From Ramlibacter sp. (lineage in GTDB: Bacteria; Pseudomonadota; Gammaproteobacteria; Burkholderiales; Burkholderiaceae_C): 64,000 bases of DNA. Each line of letters begins with the position of its first letter. Positions within the stretch are counted from its first letter, which is position 1. Both the position numbers and the translations under genes were made by a program. Where the stretch lies: assembly GCF_029866045.1 (NCBI RefSeq), contig NZ_JARXAB010000023.1, positions 1-64,000 of the forward strand. Reading direction: 5' to 3'. The notes below the pieces were generated by a model. That model made no database searches and was not told the origin of the DNA. It saw only the letters and a list, made by a program, of their open reading frames with translations. Shown piece by piece: positions 1-8,200 of the stretch.

Positions 1-84
1 GTGGTCTGGGCCATCCGCGAAGGCCGCCAGGCGGCGCGGGCGGTGGACGAGTTCCTGATGGGGGCGAGCGTCCTGCCGCGTTGA
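1..84 (+). CDS. gltD: Glutamate synthase small subunit, C-terminal end (partial)
   Basis: Only the last 27 residues are present. The frame is open from the first base and ends in TGA at 82-84. The segment WAIREGRQAARAVDEFLMG is the conserved C-terminal helix of GltD, the FAD/NADPH subunit that feeds electrons to GltB for glutamate synthesis from glutamine and 2-oxoglutarate. The first GTG is an internal valine, not a start. A gltBD operon just upstream of an mla operon is familiar in Burkholderiales, which supports the call. Identity rests on a short segment. Confidence 0.75.
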   Translation: MVWAIREGRQAARAVDEFLMGASVLPR

Positions 85-131
85 GGACCTGCTAAGGGCG
101 GGTCCAGCTCGAGAGCCTATCCCTTGATGGG

Positions 132-965
132 TCAGCGCGCCAAAAAGCCCCGCGCCTTCAAAGCCTCGGCCAGCCGGTCGCGCCCCCTCATGGCTTCCGG
201 GCCGCGAACGCGGTGCAGCGAGTGTTCGGCCCAATCGCCGTTGGTCTTCATCTGTTGTGACTTGTAGAAGTCCGCCATCGTGGCCACGTAGCGGTCGACG
301 GGCTCGCCCTGGGCTGCCGTGTCGTAGCGTTCCCGGTGGAGCACGGCATCGATCGGCAGGCGTGGTTTGATGGAGGTTGGCCGCGCCGGGTCGGGGTAGC
401 CCACGCACATGCCAAAGACGGCGACGGTGCGTGGCGGCAGGCCCAGTTCGGCGGCCACTTCTTCTGGCCTGTCACGCATGCCGCCGATGTAGACCACCCC
501 CAAGCCCTGCGCCTCGGCGGCCACCGCGGCGTTTTGCGAGGCCAGTGCGGCGTCCATCGCGCCGACCAAAAGCAGCTCGAGGTAGTCCAGCCCGTCACGC
601 GGTCGATTGCGTCGCTCCCCCACTGCCTCAAGCCGAGCGAGATCTGCCAGCCAGACCAGGTACAGCGGGCACTCGCGGATATGGCGCTGGTCTCCCCCCA
701 GGCGTGACAGCCGCTCCTTGGCGGCCGGATCCTCCACCGCCACCACGCTCCAGGTTTGCAGGTTGGACGAGGTCGACGCCGACTGGGCGGCGGCAATCAT
801 CATTTCAAGCGCCTGCGCCGGTACCGGCTGCGGCGTGTAGGCGCGCACCGAACGGTGACTCAGAAGCAAGGCGAGCGCGGGATCTTCCGCGACGTCCGGC
901 AGTGAAGGGGCATCGGCGCCGTAGCGCGCCTGGAGCAGGGAGTTGATGTCGGTCTGGGTTGTCAT
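132..965 (-). CDS. NADPH-dependent nitroreductase/FMN reductase family protein
   Basis: 277 residues. The N-terminal part (about 30-70) carries the nitroreductase signature: LLSHRSVRAYTPQPVP followed by an alpha-helical segment and SASTSSNLQTWSVV, the FMN-phosphate contact region of the NfsA/Frp group. GLGVVYIGGMRD and a C-terminal MADFYKSQQMKTNGDWAEH region also fit NfsA-like proteins. The expected role is two-electron reduction of nitro compounds, quinones or flavin with NADPH; the substrate cannot be told. It is the last gene of a three-gene minus-strand operon, 58 bases after the Bug receptor gene. The ATG at 963-965 is used as start. Confidence 0.85.
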   Translation of the reverse strand: MTTQTDINSLLQARYGADAPSLPDVAEDPALALLLSHRSVRAYTPQPVPAQALEMMIAAAQSASTSSNLQTWSVVAVEDPAAKERLSRLGGDQRHIRECPLYLVWLADLARLEAVGERRNRPRDGLDYLELLLVGAMDAALASQNAAVAAEAQGLGVVYIGGMRDRPEEVAAELGLPPRTVAVFGMCVGYPDPARPTSIKPRLPIDAVLHRERYDTAAQGEPVDRYVATMADFYKSQQMKTNGDWAEHSLHRVRGPEAMRGRDRLAEALKARGFLAR

Positions 966-1023
966 GGGGTCAGATTTCAGCGAGGCATGCGGACGGGCCG
1001 TTGGTGGGCCGTGTCAAGGTGGA

Positions 1024-2010
1024 TCAGCGCGGCGCCATGGTGGACGGCTTGATCAGCCGCTTCCAGCGCACCACTTCGTCGCGGATGAACGATTCGAATT
1101 CCTGCGGACTGGAGGTCCGTACATCTCCGTCGATCACCGCCAGGCGCTTCTTCACTTCCTGGTCGGCCAGGCTGGTGCGCAGTGCTTGGTGGATCTTGTC
1201 GACCACTTCCTTGGGCGTGCCGGCGGGGGCCAGCAAGCCCCACCAGACCACCGCGTTGAACCCGGGCACGCCTTGCTCGGCCACCGTCTTGGCGTCGGGC
1301 GCGGACTTGAGTCGGTACTGGCCGGTCGAGGCGATCACCTTCACACGCTTGGCGTCGATCAGGGGCTGCACCTGGGACATGCCTGTGAAGGTGAGGTCGA
1401 TGTGCCCTGCGGCCACATCGGAGATGGCCGGGCCGGCGCCGCGGTAGGGAATGGTCTGGATGTTGGTGCCGGTGGCCTCCTTGAACAACTCGGCGGCCAG
1501 GTGCGCGCCGGAGCCGTCGCCCGAGGTCGAGATATTGAGCTTGCCCGGGTTCTTCTTCGCCAGGGCAATCACCTCCTGCACGGAGTTGGCCTCCAGCGTC
1601 GTGCGCGCCACCATCGCGAAGGGGTAGGAGATGACGTGGCTGATGGGGGCGAAATCTTCCGGCGTGCGGTATTTCAGGTTGGGGACCAGCGAGGGGTTGG
1701 TCGACAGCGCCGTGCTTGCAAACAGCAGCGTGTAGCCGTCGGGCGTGGCACGCGCGACGAACTCCGAGCCCGTCACGGTGTTGCCGCCACCCCGGTTCTC
1801 GATCACCACCGGCTGGCCCAGGGCGGCGGAGAAGTTCTCGGCCCAGCTCCGTACGATGAAGTCGCCACCGCCGCCGGCAGCAAAGGGCACGACGATGCGC
1901 ACGGGGCGGGTGGGCCAGGGGTCTGCCGCGAACACCGGCAGGGCGGCGGCCGCCAGGGCGGCGCACAGCGCACGCCGGGTGAAAGAATTCAGCAGTTGGG
2001 CTTTTTTCAT
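1024..2010 (-). CDS. Bug-family (tripartite tricarboxylate transporter) periplasmic binding protein
   Basis: 328 residues. A signal peptide covers about 1-28 (a basic start, then RRALCAALAAAALPVFA). The mature protein opens with WPTRPVRIVVPFAAGGGGD, the classic Bug/TctC motif, and later has VIENRGGGNTVTGSEFVARA and PDGYTLLFAS. These proteins bind carboxylates or aromatic acids in the periplasm. No TctA/TctB membrane genes are nearby, as is common for the expanded Bug families of Burkholderiales. Its place between citryl-CoA lyase and a nitroreductase suggests a citrate-like ligand, but that is inference. A purine-rich GGAGACC lies just upstream of the ATG. Confidence 0.9.
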   Translation of the reverse strand: MKKAQLLNSFTRRALCAALAAAALPVFAADPWPTRPVRIVVPFAAGGGGDFIVRSWAENFSAALGQPVVIENRGGGNTVTGSEFVARATPDGYTLLFASTALSTNPSLVPNLKYRTPEDFAPISHVISYPFAMVARTTLEANSVQEVIALAKKNPGKLNISTSGDGSGAHLAAELFKEATGTNIQTIPYRGAGPAISDVAAGHIDLTFTGMSQVQPLIDAKRVKVIASTGQYRLKSAPDAKTVAEQGVPGFNAVVWWGLLAPAGTPKEVVDKIHQALRTSLADQEVKKRLAVIDGDVRTSSPQEFESFIRDEVVRWKRLIKPSTMAPR

Positions 2011-2048
2011 TTGCAGGTCTCCTTTTTTGTGTCAATCGGGTGGGCGCT

Positions 2049-2831
2049 TCAGGCCGGCGGCCGGTGGTGGGCGGTCGCCATCTCCTCAACCATGGTCTTC
2101 ATCTCGCGCGCCAGGGGGTCGCGCAACTCCTCCAGCACATGGGCTACCAGGCCGATGGCCCGGGCCATCACGCCAATGCCTCGGACGATCTCCCAGGGCA
2201 GTCCGAGCTCGCAGGCGATGGCAGCAATGGCGCCGGTGGCGTTGACTGGCAGGCTCTTGCCCAGGCGCCTGCCGGCCTCCTCGGCGACCGCCTGCATCAG
2301 TGCGACGTAGGGCCCCTCAAAGCCTTGTTCACGGGCGATGGCAAAGAGCGCGGGGGCCCGCGGGTCCACCGGCTTGTGAATGTGGTGGCCGATGCCTGGA
2401 ACGTTGCCGCCGGCGGCCATCTCGCGCTCCACCAGATCGCGCGCCAGCGCAGCGATGTCTGCGTCGGGATCCGGCTGGGGCATGGCCTGCTGAAGCAGCC
2501 GGGCCGCGTCCTCCATGCTGCCGACGAACACGCTGCCCAGACCGCACAAGCCCGCGCCCACCGCGGCCTGCATGGCCTCGGGTGCCCCGGCGATCGTCAG
2601 CCGAGTGACCAGTGCGCTGGGGGTCAGGCCGTGCTCGACGAGGCAGACCGCGATGGCGTTGAACATCACCGATTCGCGCGGTGTCGGCAGCCGGTCGGTC
2701 ATCTCGAGAAAAGCCATGTCACCCAGAGACACCTTGCCCAGGATGTCCTTGCAGACGTCCAGGCCTTTGACGGTGATGGTGTCGGTGGTGCTCCAGGCGA
2801 TGTTCGTCTGGATGGTCTTTCGCTTTGCCAT
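2049..2831 (-). CDS. Citryl-CoA lyase / small citrate synthase-family protein
   Basis: 260 residues from the ATG at 2829-2831; a TTG five codons upstream is a possible but weaker start. The protein is shorter than citrate synthase (about 430) but keeps its core: GDMAFLEMTDRLPTPRE near the N-terminus, an Ala/Gly-rich AAVGAGLCGLGSVFVG stretch, the active-site-type PGIGHHIHKPVDPRAPAL around 150, and NATGAIAAIACELGLP. This matches proteins annotated as citryl-CoA lyase (citryl-CoA to acetyl-CoA plus oxaloacetate). First gene of the minus-strand operon. Substrate assignment is by family only. Confidence 0.75.
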   Translation of the reverse strand: MAKRKTIQTNIAWSTTDTITVKGLDVCKDILGKVSLGDMAFLEMTDRLPTPRESVMFNAIAVCLVEHGLTPSALVTRLTIAGAPEAMQAAVGAGLCGLGSVFVGSMEDAARLLQQAMPQPDPDADIAALARDLVEREMAAGGNVPGIGHHIHKPVDPRAPALFAIAREQGFEGPYVALMQAVAEEAGRRLGKSLPVNATGAIAAIACELGLPWEIVRGIGVMARAIGLVAHVLEELRDPLAREMKTMVEEMATAHHRPPA

Positions 2832-3069
2832 GGGTACTTTTGACAATGGTGGGCAGCGTGCCGCCGAAATTCAGGGTGTCGCTTTGCTCGCAAATGTAAA
2901 CCGGACCCGGACTCGCCCGTTACTTCGTCCGGCACCTCGTCCGGTGTCACCCCGCTGTGTGGCCATCTATTGGCACCACCCGAGGCAGCGCTGCTTGACC
3001 CGATGCCACCGTATCATTGGGGAGAAAGTTCCCGCCGGTCATCTTCATGCCGCCGGCCTCATCGCGTCC

Positions 3070-3906
3070 ATGCCCCTGACTGCCCCTTCCCCCTTGGTGG
3101 AATGCCGAGACTTGCGTTTCGGCTACGGTAACCGCCCCATCCTCGATGGGGTGAGCTTTACCGTGCCGCAGGGCAAGGTGACGGCCCTCATGGGCGCCTC
3201 AGGCGGCGGCAAGACCACCGTCTTGCGCCTGATCGGTGGCCAGGTCCGCCCTCAGGGCGGCAGCCTGCGCTTCGAGGGGCAGGAGGTGGCGGCGCTCGAC
3301 CGCTCCGGCCTCTACGCCATCCGTCGACGCATGGGCATGCTGTTCCAGTTCGGCGCGCTGTTCACAGACTTGTCGGTGTTCGATAACGTGGCCTTTCCCC
3401 TGCGCGAGCACACCCACCTGCCCGAGGCGCTGGTGCGCGACATCGTGCTCATGAAGTTGCAAGCGGTCGGCCTGCGCGGCGCGCGTGACCTGATGCCCAG
3501 CGAGATTTCCGGCGGCATGGCCCGTCGCGTCGCCCTGGCCCGCGCCATCGCCCTGGATCCAGCGCTCGTCATGTATGACGAACCCTTTGCTGGCCTCGAC
3601 CCGATCTCCCTGGGCACTGCCGCCCAGCTCATTCGGCAGCTCAACGACGCTCTGGGCATTACCAGCCTCGTCGTCTCGCACGACTTGGAGGAGACCTTCC
3701 GCATTGCCGACCAGGTCATCATCCTGGCCGGCGGCAAGATCGCTGCCCAGGGCTCGCCGGCCGAGGTGATGGCCTCTGAAGACCCGCTGGTGCGCCAGTT
3801 CGTCCATGCCCAGGCCGACGGCCCGGTCCGATTCCATTACCCCGGTCCCACCGTGGACCAGGACTTTGGCCCAGCCGGCGCGCCAAGCCGGGGAGGGCAG
3901 CGATGA
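3070..3906 (+). CDS. mlaF: Mla phospholipid transport ATPase MlaF
   Basis: 278 residues. ABC ATPase with Walker [10 protein letters not shown] (42-50), Q-loop in LFQFGALF (about 91-98), signature EISGGMARR (145-153; the SGGMARR form is typical of MlaF) and Walker B ALVMYDEP (165-172). It powers retrograde or anterograde phospholipid movement between the inner and outer membranes with MlaE, MlaD and MlaB. The ATG at 3070 gives the usual N-terminus; the frame is open further upstream but that part is not conserved. It overlaps mlaE by ATGA, so translation is coupled. The 238 bases upstream hold a TTGACC (2995-3000) and a TATCAT (3012-3017), but the 11-base spacing is too short for one promoter. 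Confidence 0.95.
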   Translation: MPLTAPSPLVECRDLRFGYGNRPILDGVSFTVPQGKVTALMGASGGGKTTVLRLIGGQVRPQGGSLRFEGQEVAALDRSGLYAIRRRMGMLFQFGALFTDLSVFDNVAFPLREHTHLPEALVRDIVLMKLQAVGLRGARDLMPSEISGGMARRVALARAIALDPALVMYDEPFAGLDPISLGTAAQLIRQLNDALGITSLVVSHDLEETFRIADQVIILAGGKIAAQGSPAEVMASEDPLVRQFVHAQADGPVRFHYPGPTVDQDFGPAGAPSRGGQR

Positions 3907-4685
3907 GGTTCCTGCACCCCGCACGGGTGGGCTACGCCGTCCGCGGCCAGGTGGCGGACCTGGGCCGCGCCGCTCGCCTCTTCGGTCGCCTGATGCGTCT
4001 GTCGGGCCCAACCCTGGCCCGCTTCGGCCTGGTGCGCGACCAGATCCACTTCCTGGGCAACTACTCCCTTGCCATCATCGCCATCTCCGGGCTCTTCGTC
4101 GGATTTGTGCTGGGCCTGCAGGGCTACTACATCCTCCAGCGCTACGGCTCTGCCGAAGCCCTGGGCCAGCTGGTGGCCCTGACCCTGGTGCGCGAGCTCG
4201 GGCCGGTGGTCACCGCCTTGCTCTTTGCCGGCCGTGCCGGCACCTCGCTTACTGCCGAGATTGGTCTGATGAAGGCCGGCGAGCAGCTGGCGGCGATGGA
4301 AATGATGGCGGTGGACCCGGTGCGCCGCATCTTGGCGCCCCGGCTGTGGGGCGGCATCATCGCGATGCCGCTCCTCGGCGCGGTGTTCAGTGCGGTCGGT
4401 ATCCTCGGCGGATGGGTCGTGGGCGTGGTCATGATCGGAGTCGACTCCGGCTCTTTCTGGAGCCAAATGCAGGGTGGGGTCGAGGTCTGGAAGGATGTTG
4501 GCAATGGCCTGGTCAAGAGCTTCGTGTTCGGCATTGCGGTGACCTTCATCGCCCTGTGGCAGGGCTACGAGGCGCACCCCACGCCCGAGGGTGTGTCTCG
4601 CGCGACCACCCGCACGGTGGTGAGCGCCTCCCTGACGGTGCTGGGCCTGGACTTCATCCTCACCGCAATGATGTTCAGCCTGTGA
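3903..4685 (+). CDS. mlaE: Mla permease MlaE
   Basis: 260 residues, the usual MlaE length. Hydrophobic throughout with about five membrane segments; [37 protein letters not shown] and the conserved [19 protein letters not shown] loop (coupling region to MlaF) are diagnostic of the MlaE/YrbE family. It forms the inner-membrane core of MlaFEDB. The start overlaps the mlaF stop by four bases. Confidence 0.95.
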   Translation: MRFLHPARVGYAVRGQVADLGRAARLFGRLMRLSGPTLARFGLVRDQIHFLGNYSLAIIAISGLFVGFVLGLQGYYILQRYGSAEALGQLVALTLVRELGPVVTALLFAGRAGTSLTAEIGLMKAGEQLAAMEMMAVDPVRRILAPRLWGGIIAMPLLGAVFSAVGILGGWVVGVVMIGVDSGSFWSQMQGGVEVWKDVGNGLVKSFVFGIAVTFIALWQGYEAHPTPEGVSRATTRTVVSASLTVLGLDFILTAMMFSL

Positions 4686-4715
4686 GTTGGGCGAACAGTT
4701 AGAAGGATTTGCAAG

Positions 4716-5228
4716 ATGGAACGTTCTAAGAATGATGTGTGGGTGGGTCTCTTCGTCCTGGTGGGCGCGGCGGCGATCCTTTTTCTCGCCCTGCAGTCGG
4801 CCAATCTGCTGACCTTGAGCTTCCAGTCCACCTATCCGGTGGTCGCCAAGTTCGACAACATCGGCGGCCTCAAGGCCCGTGCTGCGGTCAAGAGCGCTGG
4901 CGTGGTGGTCGGTCGGGTGCAGTCGATCACTTTCGATGACAAAAGTTTCCAGGCCAGGGTGACTTTGGCGCTCGAGTCGCGCTACGCTTTCCCCAAGGAC
5001 AGCTCCCTCAAAATCCTGACCAGCGGCCTGTTGGGTGAGCAGTACATCGGAATCGAAGCCGGCGCCGAAGAAAAAAACCTCGGCACGGGTGATCAGGTGT
5101 CCAGCACCCAGTCGGCCGTGGTCCTCGAGAACCTGATTGGACAGTTTCTCTATAACAAGGCCTCCGATGCCGGCGGCTCTGCTGGCAAGCCCGCGGCTGC
5201 CGGTACCCCGGCCGCGACTCTCAAGTAA
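4716..5228 (+). CDS. mlaD: Mla lipid-binding protein MlaD (MCE domain)
   Basis: 170 residues. A single N-terminal membrane anchor (about 9-31, VWVGLFVLVGAAAILFLAL) is followed by an MCE domain (about 38-116) with FDNIGGLKARAAVKSAGVVVG and SGLLGEQYIGIEAG, both hallmark segments. MlaD forms a hexameric periplasmic ring that accepts phospholipid from MlaC. The last 20-odd residues are Gly/Ala/Pro-rich and probably unstructured. The gene lies 30 bases after mlaE and 3 bases before mlaA. Confidence 0.95.
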   Translation: MERSKNDVWVGLFVLVGAAAILFLALQSANLLTLSFQSTYPVVAKFDNIGGLKARAAVKSAGVVVGRVQSITFDDKSFQARVTLALESRYAFPKDSSLKILTSGLLGEQYIGIEAGAEEKNLGTGDQVSSTQSAVVLENLIGQFLYNKASDAGGSAGKPAAAGTPAATLK

Positions 5229-5231
5229 TCC

Positions 5232-6101
5232 ATGCGTTTTAAGTCGTCCTTCCATCGTCTGCTGCGCGCCGGGGCCCTGGCCCTGGTAGCGGCCTGGCTG
5301 GCGGGCTGCGCGAGCCTGGTCGGGGATCCAACCCACCCGGTTGATCCCTTCGAGCCCATCAACCGCAAGGTGATGGCGTTCAACGACGACCTGGATTCGG
5401 CCGTGCTCAGGCCGGTGGCCGTGGCCTACCGCGACCACATGCCCCGGCCGGTCCGGCATGGCGTGAGCAATGTCCTGGGCAACATTGCCGATGTCTGGTC
5501 CTTCTTCAACAGCACCTTGCAGCTCAAGCTCCGCCAGGCCGCCGAATTGGGAGGCCGGGTGGTCATCAACTCCTTGTGGGGTCTGGGCGGCCTGGTGGAC
5601 GTGGCCAGCGACCTTGGCCTTGAGCATCGCTCCGAGGACTTTGGCCAGACTCTGGGCCGCTGGGGCGTACCTTCGGGGCCTTATCTGGTGCTGCCGGTGC
5701 TGGGCCCCTCCAGCGTCCGTGACGCCGCCGCCACCCTGACCCTAGACCGCTACATGGACCCGCTGACCCACATTGACCATCTCCCGGTCCGGTTGTCGAT
5801 GTTCGGCCTGCGCGCGGTCGACACCCGCACCAACCTCCTCAAAGTGACTAACGTTCTAGACGATATCGCGCTGGACCGTTACACCTTCACCCGTGACGCC
5901 TACCTGCAGCGGCGGTTCGCCGAGGTCAGCCGGGGTCGACCCGCGCTGCCGCCCCTCGACCCGGGCGACACGTGGGACGGGCGTGACGACAGCCCGGCGC
6001 CCGCCGTGCCTGCCGCGACCACCCCTCCGGTTGGCGCTCAAGTCAGCCCGGCCTTGCCACCACCAGGGCTGCCCGCGCCAGAGCACAATCCGAAGCCATG
6101 A
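5232..6101 (+). CDS. mlaA: Outer-membrane lipoprotein MlaA (VacJ)
   Basis: 289 residues. Lipoprotein signal peptide with lipobox LAGC (Cys26). The VacJ domain follows: DPFEPINRKVMAFNDDLD, then RHGVSNVLGNIADVWSFFN, GGRVVINSLWGLGGLVDVA, GQTLGRWGVPSGPYLVLP and DRYMDPL. MlaA extracts misplaced outer-leaflet phospholipid and hands it to MlaC. In E. coli mlaA is unlinked; here it sits in the operon between mlaD and mlaC, as is usual in betaproteobacteria. The C-terminal 50 residues are Pro/Ala-rich. It overlaps mlaC by ATGA. Confidence 0.95.
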   Translation: MRFKSSFHRLLRAGALALVAAWLAGCASLVGDPTHPVDPFEPINRKVMAFNDDLDSAVLRPVAVAYRDHMPRPVRHGVSNVLGNIADVWSFFNSTLQLKLRQAAELGGRVVINSLWGLGGLVDVASDLGLEHRSEDFGQTLGRWGVPSGPYLVLPVLGPSSVRDAAATLTLDRYMDPLTHIDHLPVRLSMFGLRAVDTRTNLLKVTNVLDDIALDRYTFTRDAYLQRRFAEVSRGRPALPPLDPGDTWDGRDDSPAPAVPAATTPPVGAQVSPALPPPGLPAPEHNPKP

Positions 6102-6787
6102 GCACTCCCGACTTCTCCCTCGCGCTTTCCCGGACCCGCCGCCAGCTGCTGACTCTGGCTGTCCTGCCGCTGTTCCTCGCCCTGGCTACCTCACTGGCCC
6201 TCCTGCCAGGTGCCGCCCGTGCGGCCGAGGAATCGCCCGACGCGTTGGTTCGGTCCCTCTCGGAAGAGATGCTCAAGACCATCCGCGCCGACCCCGCACT
6301 GCGCTCCGGCGATATGCGCCGGATCATGGCCTTGGTCGATGCGAAGGTCATGCCCAATGTGAACTTCCAGCGCATGACCGCGCTGGCGGTGGGTCCCACC
6401 TGGCGGCAGGCCTCCCCCGAGCAGCGCAAGCGCCTGCAGGAGGAGTTCAAGACCCTGCTGGTGCGCACCTACGCAGGCGCGCTCACCCAGATCCAGGATG
6501 AGACGGTGGTGGTCCGACCGGTCCGTCTGTCACCCGGTGACACCGAGGTGGTGGTCCGCACCGAAATCCGTGGCCGTGGGGACCCGATCCAGTTGGACTA
6601 CCGTCTGGAGAAAACGCCCGGTGAGGGCGCAGGCTGGAAGATCTTCAACCTCAATGTCCTCGGTGTCTGGCTGGTCGAGACCTACCGCAGCCAATTCGCC
6701 CAAGAGATCAATGCCCGTGGCCTCGACGGCTTGGTCAACGCCCTGGCCGAACGCAACCGGACGGCTGGCAGCCGCCCGCGCAACTGA
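6098..6787 (+). CDS. mlaC: Periplasmic phospholipid carrier MlaC
   Basis: 229 residues. A signal peptide (about 1-42) has an unusually long basic and hydrophobic region ending in AARA. The mature MlaC/Ttg2 domain shows VRSLSEEMLKTIRADP, MRRIMALVDAKVMPNVNFQRM, LQEEFKTLLVRTYAGAL and DYRLEKTPGEGAGWKIFN. It ferries phospholipid between MlaA and MlaD. The last codons and stop (6772-6787) are repeated, with one mismatch, 25 bases downstream (6797-6812). Confidence 0.93.
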   Translation: MSTPDFSLALSRTRRQLLTLAVLPLFLALATSLALLPGAARAAEESPDALVRSLSEEMLKTIRADPALRSGDMRRIMALVDAKVMPNVNFQRMTALAVGPTWRQASPEQRKRLQEEFKTLLVRTYAGALTQIQDETVVVRPVRLSPGDTEVVVRTEIRGRGDPIQLDYRLEKTPGEGAGWKIFNLNVLGVWLVETYRSQFAQEINARGLDGLVNALAERNRTAGSRPRN

Positions 6788-6812
6788 AGGGCACAACCGC
6801 CCGCGTAACTGA
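6772..6812 (+). repeat. Short direct duplication of the mlaC stop region
   Basis: A 16-base unit at 6772-6787, ending in the mlaC TGA, recurs at 6797-6812 with a single C-to-T difference. This is read directly. It looks like a small local duplication; the second copy is outside any gene. Confidence 0.7.
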
Positions 6813-6895
6813 TTGGCTGGACAGATCGGTTCGACGGATCGGCCCACCCCAGACCTTCTCTCGCCCTGCGCGCGACCACCTCACACTCGAAGCCC

Positions 6896-7204
6896 ATGCC
6901 GACCCTGGCCCTGCCCTCCACACTGACCCACGCTGAGGTGCCTGCCTGCCTGCAGGCCCTGGCTGCGGCCTGCGCCCCGACGGATGCAGGAGCGGGCGTG
7001 GGTGTGGGTGGTGCCGCAGCCCAGACCCTGGTGGCCGATGCATCGGCCTTGGCGCACTTCGACTCCTCGGCCCTGGCGATCCTGCTCGAGGCCCGTCGGC
7101 TGGCCGCAGCCCGCGGCCTGAGCTTTTCAGTGCAGGGCCTGCCCGTGCGCCTGGCTGGTCTGGCCGCGCTTTACGGCGTGGGCGACCTTCTGTCCGGCCA
7201 ATAG
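6896..7204 (+). CDS. mlaB: STAS-domain protein MlaB
   Basis: 102 residues, the size of a lone STAS domain. VADASALAHFDSSALAILLEARRLA (around 42-66) matches the STAS loop with the conserved D-S/T of MlaB, and the C-terminal GLPVRLAGLAALYGVGDLL is typical. MlaB binds MlaF and stabilises the MlaFE complex. There are 108 bases between mlaC and mlaB with no clear promoter; operon position supports the call more than sequence alone. Confidence 0.85.
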   Translation: MPTLALPSTLTHAEVPACLQALAAACAPTDAGAGVGVGGAAAQTLVADASALAHFDSSALAILLEARRLAAARGLSFSVQGLPVRLAGLAALYGVGDLLSGQ

Positions 7205-7217
7205 CAGCCTAGCCGCC

Positions 7218-7223
7218 TAAAAT
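7218..7223 (+). promoter_or_regulatory. Possible -10 box before the YadG-like ABC gene
   Basis: TAAAAT lies 11 bases before the ATG at 7235. No good -35 is visible at 16-18 bases upstream. If used, the transcript would be almost leaderless. Confidence 0.25.
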
Positions 7224-7234
7224 GGCGGGTTCCC

Positions 7235-8200
7235 ATGCCCGTTGCCATCTCCTTTCAATCCGTCTCCAAGACCTACCGCTCCGCCGACCGTGAGCTGCGG
7301 GCCTTGGATCAAGTCAGTTTTGACATCCAGCCCGGCGAGTTCTTTGGCCTGCTGGGACCCAATGGCGCGGGCAAGACCACCCTGATCAGCATCCTGGCTG
7401 GCTTGGTGCGTCCCACCTCGGGCCAGGTCACCGTCCATGGCCACGATGTGCAGGCCGATTACGCCCAGGCGCGCCGCCAGCTGGGCATCGTGCCGCAGGA
7501 GCTGGTCTTCGACCCCTTCTTCAATGTCCGCGAGGCGCTTCGCTTCCAGTCAGGCTACTTTGGCGTCAAGCACAACGAGGCCTGGATCGACGAACTGCTC
7601 GAAAGCCTGGGGCTTGCCGACAAGGCGGGCAGCAATATGCGCCAGCTCTCTGGCGGCATGAAGCGCCGGGTGCTGGTGGCCCAAGCATTGGTGCACAAGC
7701 CGCCGGTCATCGTGTTGGATGAGCCCACGGCCGGCGTGGACGTGGAGTTGCGCCAGACGCTGTGGCAGTTCATCGCCAAGCTCAATCGCGAAGGCCACAC
7801 GGTGCTCCTGACCACCCACTACCTTGAAGAAGCCGAGGCCCTGTGCAGCCGACTGGCCATGCTCAAGTCGGGCCAGGTGGTGGCGCTCGAGCGCACCTCC
7901 GAGCTGCTGCGCGCGGCCTCGAGTAACGTGCTGCGCTTCAAGACCGACGGGCATGCCCTGCCGCCGGCCCTCGCAGCCAAGGCCCGCATCACCGGCCGCA
8001 TCGTGCAACTGCCGGCCCATGACGCGCGCGAGATCGAGGCCTATTTGGCCGCGGTGCGTGAGGCGGGTCTGGTGGCCGAAGACGTAGAAATTCGCAAGGC
8101 CGACTTGGAGGACGTCTTCCTCGACGTGATGGCCGACCGGCAGAAGGCGGGCGCCGCGCCGGCGGCGTCGAGCCCGGCTTCGCTGGAGGCGGCGCCATGA
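7235..8200 (+). CDS. ABC transporter ATP-binding protein (YadG-like)
   Basis: 321 residues. Walker A GPNGAGKTT at about 43-51, signature LSGGMKRR near 142-149, Walker B VIVLDEPTAGVD near 162-173 and the H-loop in LLTTHYLEEAE. The C-terminal 90 residues form the DUF4162-like extension seen in ABC-2 drug or polysaccharide exporters. The gene overlaps its permease (8197) by four bases. The YadGH pair between mlaB and bolA is a conserved arrangement in Burkholderiales; the substrate is unknown. The Ala/Pro-rich C-terminal tail is likely disordered. Confidence 0.9.
   Translation: MPVAISFQSVSKTYRSADRELRALDQVSFDIQPGEFFGLLGPNGAGKTTLISILAGLVRPTSGQVTVHGHDVQADYAQARRQLGIVPQELVFDPFFNVREALRFQSGYFGVKHNEAWIDELLESLGLADKAGSNMRQLSGGMKRRVLVAQALVHKPPVIVLDEPTAGVDVELRQTLWQFIAKLNREGHTVLLTTHYLEEAEALCSRLAMLKSGQVVALERTSELLRAASSNVLRFKTDGHALPPALAAKARITGRIVQLPAHDAREIEAYLAAVREAGLVAEDVEIRKADLEDVFLDVMADRQKAGAAPAASSPASLEAAP

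Noticed and set aside
2995..3017. Sigma-70 promoter before mlaF (TTGACC and TATCAT)
   Set aside because: The two boxes are only 11 bases apart; neither has a partner at 16-18 bases.
3837..5627. Long open frame antisense to the mla genes
   Set aside because: It mirrors the codon bias of mlaE, mlaD and mlaA; composition is His/Gln/Asp-rich and no family is recognisable. GC-rich genes commonly leave such frames. The same holds for antisense frames at 49592-51520, 51936-54215 and 15860-17845.
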